Shown: piece after piece, positions 58,971 to 64,000 of the stretch
How the letters are laid out: each line of letters opens with the position of its first letter
Numbering within the stretch: position 1 is the first letter of the stretch
The notes under the pieces: generated by a model
What the model was told of the DNA's origin: nothing
Database searches by the model: none
What the model saw: only the letters and a program-made list of their open reading frames with translations
Made by a program: the position numbers and the translations under genes
Source: Pseudomonas sp. CC6-YY-74
Lineage (GTDB): Bacteria > Pseudomonadota > Gammaproteobacteria > Pseudomonadales > Pseudomonadaceae
Length of the DNA: 64,000 bases
NCBI RefSeq assembly: GCF_002025205.1
Contig: NZ_CP019947.1
Location: 3,634,001 to 3,698,000, forward strand
Direction of reading: 5' to 3'

Positions 58971-60326
58971 ATGAAGATGACAGTCCAACGCGCAGCCGCC
59001 TTGCTCCTCGCTGCGCTCTGCATGCCCCTGACGGCCTTGGCCGCAGAGCCGCAACCAACTCACGAATTCAGCCTGGACAATGGCCTCAAGGTCATCGTGC
59101 GCGAGGATCACCGCGCCCCGGTGGTGGTGTCCCAGCTCTGGTACAAGGTCGGCTCCAGCTACGAGACGCCCGGCCAGACCGGCCTGTCCCACGCCCTCGA
59201 GCACATGATGTTCAAGGGCAGCCGCAAGCTCGGTCCCGGCGAAGCCTCACGCATCCTGCGCGAGCTCGGCGCCGAGGAAAACGCCTTCACCAGCGATGAT
59301 TACACTGCCTATTACCAGGTGCTGGCGCGGGATCGCCTGAGTGTGGCCCTGGAGCTGGAAGCCGATCGCCTGGCCAGCCTCAAGCTGCCGGCCGAAGAGT
59401 TCGCCCGCGAGATCGAGGTGATCAAGGAAGAGCGGCGCCTGCGCACCGACGACAAGCCCAGCTCGCTGGCTTACGAACGGTTCAAGGCCATGGCCTACCC
59501 CGCCAGCGGTTACCACACCCCGACCATCGGCTGGATGGCCGACCTCGAGCGCATGACCGTCGAGGAGCTGCGCGCCTGGTATGAAGCCTGGTACGTACCG
59601 AACAACGCCACCCTGGTGGTGGTTGGCGATGTCAGTGCCAGCGAGGTGAAGGTGCTCGCCGAACGCTATTTCGGTGACATCCCTGCACGCGCGGTGCCGC
59701 CGGCGAAAATCCCCCGCGAACTGGCCGCGCCGGGCGAGCGACGGATCACCCTGCACCTGAAAACCCAGCTGCCGAGCCTGATGCTGGGCTTCAACGTGCC
59801 GGGCCTGGCCACCGCCGAAAACCCGCGACAGGTGCATGCCTTGCGCCTGATCGCCACCCTGCTCGATGGCGGCTACAGCGCCCGTCTGCCGACGCGCCTG
59901 GAACGTGGCGAGGAACTGGTTTCCGGGGCCTCCGCCTGGTATGACGGCCAGACGCGCGGCGACAGCCTGTTCGTCCTGTCCGCCACGCCCAATGTGCAAA
60001 CCGGCAAGACCCTGGCGCAAGCCGAAGCCGGCCTGTGGCGCGAGCTGCAGGATCTGCAGCAGAACCCGCCCTCCGCCGAGGAGCTGGCCCGCGTGCGCGC
60101 TCAGGTCATCGCCGGACTGGTCTTCGAGCGCGACTCGATCACCAGCCAGGCCACCGCCATCGGCCAGCTGGAAACCGTCGGCCTGTCCTGGACGCTGATG
60201 GATCAGGAACTGGCCGAACTGGAAGCCGTTACCCCGGCCGATATCCAGAGCGCGGCGAAAACCTTCTTTACCCGCGACCGCTTGAGCGTCGCCCATGTTC
60301 TACCCGAGGAGAAGCATGATGAGTAA
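58971..60326 (+). CDS. M16 family zinc peptidase, active subunit
   Basis: 451-residue periplasmic metalloprotease. Signal peptide (about residues 1-26, ending ALAA). Inverted zinc motif HALEH (H-x-x-E-H) in LSHALEHMMFKGSRKLG, with the distal Glu in EIEVIKEERRLRTDD. Two M16 halves are visible. ATG 58971 (MKMTVQR) is used; ATG 58977 is possible. Coupled with the next gene, an inactive partner. Confidence 0.92.
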   Translation: MKMTVQRAAALLLAALCMPLTALAAEPQPTHEFSLDNGLKVIVREDHRAPVVVSQLWYKVGSSYETPGQTGLSHALEHMMFKGSRKLGPGEASRILRELGAEENAFTSDDYTAYYQVLARDRLSVALELEADRLASLKLPAEEFAREIEVIKEERRLRTDDKPSSLAYERFKAMAYPASGYHTPTIGWMADLERMTVEELRAWYEAWYVPNNATLVVVGDVSASEVKVLAERYFGDIPARAVPPAKIPRELAAPGERRITLHLKTQLPSLMLGFNVPGLATAENPRQVHALRLIATLLDGGYSARLPTRLERGEELVSGASAWYDGQTRGDSLFVLSATPNVQTGKTLAQAEAGLWRELQDLQQNPPSAEELARVRAQVIAGLVFERDSITSQATAIGQLETVGLSWTLMDQELAELEAVTPADIQSAAKTFFTRDRLSVAHVLPEEKHDE

Positions 60327-61800
60327 GCGCAATGGTTTGCGCTACGGCCTGCTCGGCCTGGCGGTACTGGCGCTGTTGGCACTTCTCGTCCTGGTGAACA
60401 ATCGCCCCGACGAAACCAGCAGCCAAGCCGAACCCGCCCCGTCGACGGCCATCGAATCCCTCGCCGCACTCAACGGCCAGGCACCGAGCCGGCGCAACCT
60501 GGAGATCCAGACCTGGCAAACCGCCGAGGGCGCTAAGGTGTTGTTCGTCGAGGCGCGCGAGCTGCCGATGCTCGACCTGCGCCTGACCTTCGCCGCCGGC
60601 AGCAGCCAGGATGACGGCGTACCAGGGGCGGCGATGCTGACCAACGCCATGCTCAACGAAGGCGTACCGGGCAAAGACGTCGGCGCCATCGCCGCCGGCT
60701 TCGAAAACCTCGGCGCCGAGTTCGGCAACGGCGCCTACCGCGACATGGCGGTGGCCAGCCTGCGCAGCCTGAGCGCCGTGGATAAACGCGAGCCGGCCCT
60801 GCAATTGTTCAATCAGGTGATCGGCCAGCCAACCTTCCCCGACGATGGCTTGGCACGGATCAAGAACCAGCTGCTGGCCGGTTTCGAGTACCAGAAGCAG
60901 AACCCCGGCAAGCTCGCCAGCTTGCAGCTGTTCGAGCGGCTCTACGGCGACCACCCCTACGCCCACCCCAGCGAAGGCAGCGAACAGTCCGTCCCGGCGA
61001 TTAGCCGCGAGCAGTTGCAGGCCTTTCATGCCAAGGCCTATGCCGCCGGCAACGCCGTGATCGCGCTGGTCGGCGACCTCTCGCGCGCCGAAGCAGAAGC
61101 ACTCACGGCTGAGGTTTCCGCCGCACTGCCGCAAGGCCCGGCCCTACCCCTCATTGCCCAACCGGAAGTGCCGCAAGCAGGCCTCAGCCATATCGAGTTC
61201 CCGTCCAACCAGACCCACCTGATGATCGCCCAGCTCGGCATCGACCGCCGCGACCCGGACTACGCCGCGCTCTATCTGGGTAACCAGATTTTCGGTGGCG
61301 GCGGCTTTGGCACCCGGCTGATGACCGAGGTCCGCGAAAAGCGCGGCCTGACCTACGGCGTCTCCTCCGGGTTCAGCGCCATGCAGGCACGCGGGCCCTT
61401 CATGATCAACCTGCAGACCCGCGCCGAACTCAGCGCCGGCACCCTGCAATTGGTCAAGGACATGCTGGGCGACTACCTGGCCAGCGGCCCGACCCAGGAG
61501 GAACTGGACAACGCCAAGCGCGAGCTGGCCGGCAGCTTCCCGCTGTCCACCGCGAGCAACGCCGCGATCGTTGGCCAGCTCGGCTCCATGGGCTTTTACG
61601 ACCTGCCGCTGAGCCATCTGGAAGATTTCATGCGTGAAGTCCAGGCCCTCAGTACCGAGCAGGTCAAGGCTGCCATGGCCAAGCACCTCGATCCTGAGGC
61701 GCTGGTGATTGTCACTGCAGGCCCTACCGTCGAACAGAAAGAACTGCCGCCACCCAGCGACGACCCCGCCGAACAACCCTCAGCCGTACCGGAGCACTAA
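60319..61800 (+). CDS. M16 family peptidase-like protein, inactive subunit
   Basis: 493-residue membrane-anchored or secreted M16 homologue (N-terminal hydrophobic stretch about 9-30). At the place of H-x-x-E-H it reads GAAMLTNAMLNEG, so zinc ligands are lost; the substrate-binding R-Y-type segment REKRGLTYGV remains in the C-terminal half. Likely the non-catalytic partner of the preceding peptidase, as in mitochondrial processing peptidase-like dimers. ATG 60319 with GAGGAG upstream, overlapping the previous stop. Confidence 0.92.
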   Translation: MSKRNGLRYGLLGLAVLALLALLVLVNNRPDETSSQAEPAPSTAIESLAALNGQAPSRRNLEIQTWQTAEGAKVLFVEARELPMLDLRLTFAAGSSQDDGVPGAAMLTNAMLNEGVPGKDVGAIAAGFENLGAEFGNGAYRDMAVASLRSLSAVDKREPALQLFNQVIGQPTFPDDGLARIKNQLLAGFEYQKQNPGKLASLQLFERLYGDHPYAHPSEGSEQSVPAISREQLQAFHAKAYAAGNAVIALVGDLSRAEAEALTAEVSAALPQGPALPLIAQPEVPQAGLSHIEFPSNQTHLMIAQLGIDRRDPDYAALYLGNQIFGGGGFGTRLMTEVREKRGLTYGVSSGFSAMQARGPFMINLQTRAELSAGTLQLVKDMLGDYLASGPTQEELDNAKRELAGSFPLSTASNAAIVGQLGSMGFYDLPLSHLEDFMREVQALSTEQVKAAMAKHLDPEALVIVTAGPTVEQKELPPPSDDPAEQPSAVPEH

Positions 61801-62402
61801 TGCGCAAGCCAAGCAAAGCGGGCACAGCCCATAGTGGCGATGGCCAACTGCGGATCATCGGCGGGCAATGGCGTTCGCGCCAGTTCAACTTCCCCATGGC
61901 CGCCGGCCTGCGCCCCACCCCCAATCGCGTGCGCGAAACCCTGTTCAACTGGCTGGCACCCTACATCGAAGGTGCCACGGTGCTCGACCCGTTCACCGGC
62001 AGCGGCGCACTGTTCCTCGAAGCGCTGTCACGCGGGGCCGGCAGTGCCCTGGCGCTGGATAGCAACCCCAGCGCCATCGCCGGCCTGCGCGGCCACCTGC
62101 AGACCCTGAACTGCGAGAACGGCCAGTTGCTGCAAAGCGATGCCCTGGTCTACCTGCAGACCCAGGCCGCCACAGCGTTCGACCTGGTGTTTCTCGACCC
62201 GCCGTTCAGCCAGGATCTGCTCCTGCCCGCCTGCAACCTGCTGGAGCAACACGGCTGGCTGGCGGCTGATGCCTGGATCTACACCGAAAGCGAACATCCG
62301 CCCTCCAGCCTCGGCCTGCCCGGCAACTGGCGCCAGCACCGAGAGCAGAAGGCCGGTCAGGTGTATTACGCGCTGTGGCAGCGCAGCGCGCAGGGTGGCT
62401 GA
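61800..62402 (+). CDS. rsmD: 16S rRNA (guanine-966-N2)-methyltransferase
   Basis: 200-residue SAM enzyme methylating G966 of 16S rRNA. RIIGGQWRSRQFNFP, LRPTPNRVRETLFNWL, VLDPFTGSGALFLEALSRGA and catalytic DPPF in LVFLDPPFSQ are signatures. Start overlaps the previous stop by one base. Confidence 0.96.
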   Translation: MRKPSKAGTAHSGDGQLRIIGGQWRSRQFNFPMAAGLRPTPNRVRETLFNWLAPYIEGATVLDPFTGSGALFLEALSRGAGSALALDSNPSAIAGLRGHLQTLNCENGQLLQSDALVYLQTQAATAFDLVFLDPPFSQDLLLPACNLLEQHGWLAADAWIYTESEHPPSSLGLPGNWRQHREQKAGQVYYALWQRSAQGG

Positions 62403-62461
62403 GACGGCACCCCGCCACGGTCCTGGCCAATCCGGAACAGGCAGGCGCATCAGCCAGCCCC

Positions 62462-62532
62462 TGTAGCCCGGGTGTAATCCGCGGGGTATTGTCGATTAGC
62501 CACAACTTCCCCGGATTGCATCCGCGCTACGA
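62462..62532. repeat. REP-type inverted pair before the YheT-like gene
   Basis: TGTAGCCCGGGTGTAATCCG faces CGGATTGCATCCGCGCTACG across about 25 bases. This is the common Pseudomonas GTAGCCCGGATGCAATCCGG family of intergenic palindromes. Confidence 0.75.
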
Positions 62533-62541
62533 GCGACAAGC

Positions 62542-63522
62542 ATGAGTCCGACCTTCAACCCCGCCTGGTGGCTACCCGGCCCGCACCTGCAGACCCTGTG
62601 GAACCCGCTGTGCCGCAAGCCACCGCAACTGCAGCGCCAGCGTGAACGCCTGTGGCTGGAGGACGGTGACTTTCTCGACCTCGACTGGCACGGTCCACAT
62701 GCCGCCGAAGCACCACTGGTGCTGGTGCTGCACGGCCTGACCGGGTCGTCCAGCTCGCACTATGTGCTCGGCCTGCAGCAATCCCTGGCGGCGCGCGGCT
62801 GGGCCAGCGCGGCGCTGAACTGGCGCGGCTGCTCGGGCGAACCCAATCTGCTGGCGCGCGGCTACCACTCCGGCGCCAGCGACGACTTGGCCGAAACGGT
62901 GCGCCACCTACGCGCACAACGGCCGATGACGCCGCTGTATGTCGTCGGCTATTCGCTGGGCGGCAACGTGCTGCTCAAGTACCTCGGCGAAAGCGGCAGC
63001 GACAGCCAGGTGCAAGGCGCCGTCGCGGTATCGGTGCCGTTTCGCCTGGATCAATGTGCGGATCGCCTCGGCCTGGGCTTCTCGCGGATCTACCAGGCGC
63101 ACTTCATGAACGAGATGGTCGCCTACGTGAAGACCAAGCAGCGCCTGTTCGCCCACCAGGGCATGGCCGATCGCTTGTCCACCCTGGACAACCTCGGGGC
63201 ACTGGATGGCATGCGCACCTTCTGGGACTTCGACGGGCGCATCACCGCGCCGCTGCATGGTTTCAGCGATGCCCAGGACTACTACAAACGTTCGTCCAGC
63301 CGCTACTTCCTGGGCAGCATCGCAACTCCGACCCTGATCATCCAGGCCGCCGACGACCCCTTCGTGTTCCGCCACAGCCTGCCCGAGGCCGACGAGCTGT
63401 CGCCCAGCACCCAGTTCGAGCTGCATGAGCAGGGCGGCCATGTCGGCTTTATCGACGGCTCGCCGCGACGACCGGGTTACTACCTGGAGCGGCGCATTCC
63501 CCTGTGGCTGGAGACGCTATAG
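62542..63522 (+). CDS. YheT family alpha/beta hydrolase
   Basis: 326-residue hydrolase of the YheT/ABHD1 group (esterase-like; substrate unknown). Begins FNPAWWLPGPHLQTLW, diagnostic. Oxyanion region VLHGLTGSSSSHYV; nucleophile Ser in GYSLGGNVLLKYLGE; Asp in AADDPFVF; His in EQGGHVGFIDG. Its last six bases overlap the convergent gene's stop. Confidence 0.93.
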   Translation: MSPTFNPAWWLPGPHLQTLWNPLCRKPPQLQRQRERLWLEDGDFLDLDWHGPHAAEAPLVLVLHGLTGSSSSHYVLGLQQSLAARGWASAALNWRGCSGEPNLLARGYHSGASDDLAETVRHLRAQRPMTPLYVVGYSLGGNVLLKYLGESGSDSQVQGAVAVSVPFRLDQCADRLGLGFSRIYQAHFMNEMVAYVKTKQRLFAHQGMADRLSTLDNLGALDGMRTFWDFDGRITAPLHGFSDAQDYYKRSSSRYFLGSIATPTLIIQAADDPFVFRHSLPEADELSPSTQFELHEQGGHVGFIDGSPRRPGYYLERRIPLWLETL

Positions 63523-64000
63523 CGGCATGGCCCTGAGCAGGGCTTTTCCCCACGGCTGATAGCGCAATGAAAAGACTGCAGCTGGATGACAGGCGGGGTA
63601 AGCCACGGGCGCTGCGGGAACCGCCCGGAATGGTTGCCCTTCCGCATTTACCTGGGTAAAGGCCTCGCTGACGATACCGACCTCGCACGGCAAGGCCGAT
63701 GCATAAGCACTGCGTATCACCGCGGGGATGTCGCGCAGGCCTGCACCGTCTTGCCACCAGACCTGCACCCCCCGCGCCTTCAGCTCGCTTAGCCAACGGG
63801 CATTGGCCACGGGCGCCAACTGGCCGCTGCTGTATGCGCTGACATGCAGTGGCTGCTTGATTAACTCCGCCAGACTCTGCAATTGCCGCAAGAACTCCTC
63901 ACGCCGTTCCCGGTCGTTAAAGGTCCGATCCGACAACTCCGCTGGCAGATACCAGCCTGCTGGTGCAAACCCTTCGACAGCCAGACGGCGTTGCTGATCC
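63517..64000 (-). CDS. DUF4434-like protein, C-terminal part, cut by window edge
   Basis: Open to the right edge without a convincing start; at least 160 residues. GWYLPAELSDRTFNDRERREEFL, then AYSSGQLAPVANARWLSELKARGVQVWWQDGAG resembles the DUF4434 family of putative glycosidase-like TIM barrels. The N-terminus is missing. A TTG at 63936 is internal. Identification is moderate. Confidence 0.7.
   Translation of the reverse strand, partial: DQQRRLAVEGFAPAGWYLPAELSDRTFNDRERREEFLRQLQSLAELIKQPLHVSAYSSGQLAPVANARWLSELKARGVQVWWQDGAGLRDIPAVIRSAYASALPCEVGIVSEAFTQVNAEGQPFRAVPAAPVAYPACHPAAVFSLRYQPWGKALLRAMPL

Overview
The window is GC-rich gamma-proteobacterial chromosome that I read as Pseudomonas. 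The gene order closely matches my memory of the P. aeruginosa stretch from rhlE2/bioA through the Pil-Chp cluster, gshB, tonB3, pyrRBC', pilTU, proC, metXW, hemW, thiG, rpoH and ftsEXY to rsmD. The REP-like intergenic repeats, an inactive dihydroorotase (pyrC') and a giant ChpA also fit. A decayed integron-cassette block and accessory repeats suggest a mendocina/oleovorans/alcaligenes/stutzeri-type lineage rather than P. aeruginosa itself; this is inference only.

Layout. 1-4.9 kb: 3' end of an RNA helicase gene, a YceI/cytochrome b561 pair, bioA and rsmE. 4.9-18.3 kb, minus strand: the complete Pil-Chp chemosensory operon pilG-pilH-pilI-pilJ-pilK-chpA-chpB-chpC, which controls type IV pilus motility and cAMP in relatives. 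18.5-24.5 kb, plus strand: gshB, tonB3, algH, ruvX, pyrR, pyrB, pyrC'. 24.7-27.5 kb, minus strand: a TM2 protein and the retraction ATPases pilU and pilT. 27.5-36.8 kb, plus strand: yggS-proC-yggT-yggU, a dynamin-like GTPase, metX-metW, a DUF4426 protein, rdgB, hemW and a DUF3392 protein. zapE follows on the minus strand.

38.1-48.6 kb is the accessory part. It opens with a remnant integron cassette array: two attC sites, a DinB/YfiT-fold gene and a 53-codon DUF2986-type gene, with no integrase. Then come a TauE/SafE permease gene, nested repeats, and a catabolic-looking locus. That locus has a LysR regulator, a divergent operon (aldehyde dehydrogenase, M19-like protein, BCCT transporter, RidA) and a two-gene operon of uncharacterised proteins. 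A 17-bp dyad of the LysR T-N11-A form lies at both LysR-flanking promoter regions, suggesting one regulon. I consider this locus the best candidate for an undescribed system, perhaps uptake and breakdown of a betaine-like compound.

48.6-64 kb returns to core genes: a DUF1329 protein, trmB, thiG, thiS, a DUF423 protein, mtgA, a small membrane-anchored protein, rpoH, ftsX-ftsE-ftsY, an active/inactive pair of M16 peptidases, rsmD, a YheT-type hydrolase and a DUF4434-like fragment at the right edge.

Four copies of a MITE-like repeat (tips near TTAACAGGCCGTTGAAAAA) lie between genes in the right-hand half; one supplies the stop codon of its neighbour. No rRNA, tRNA or CRISPR array was seen.
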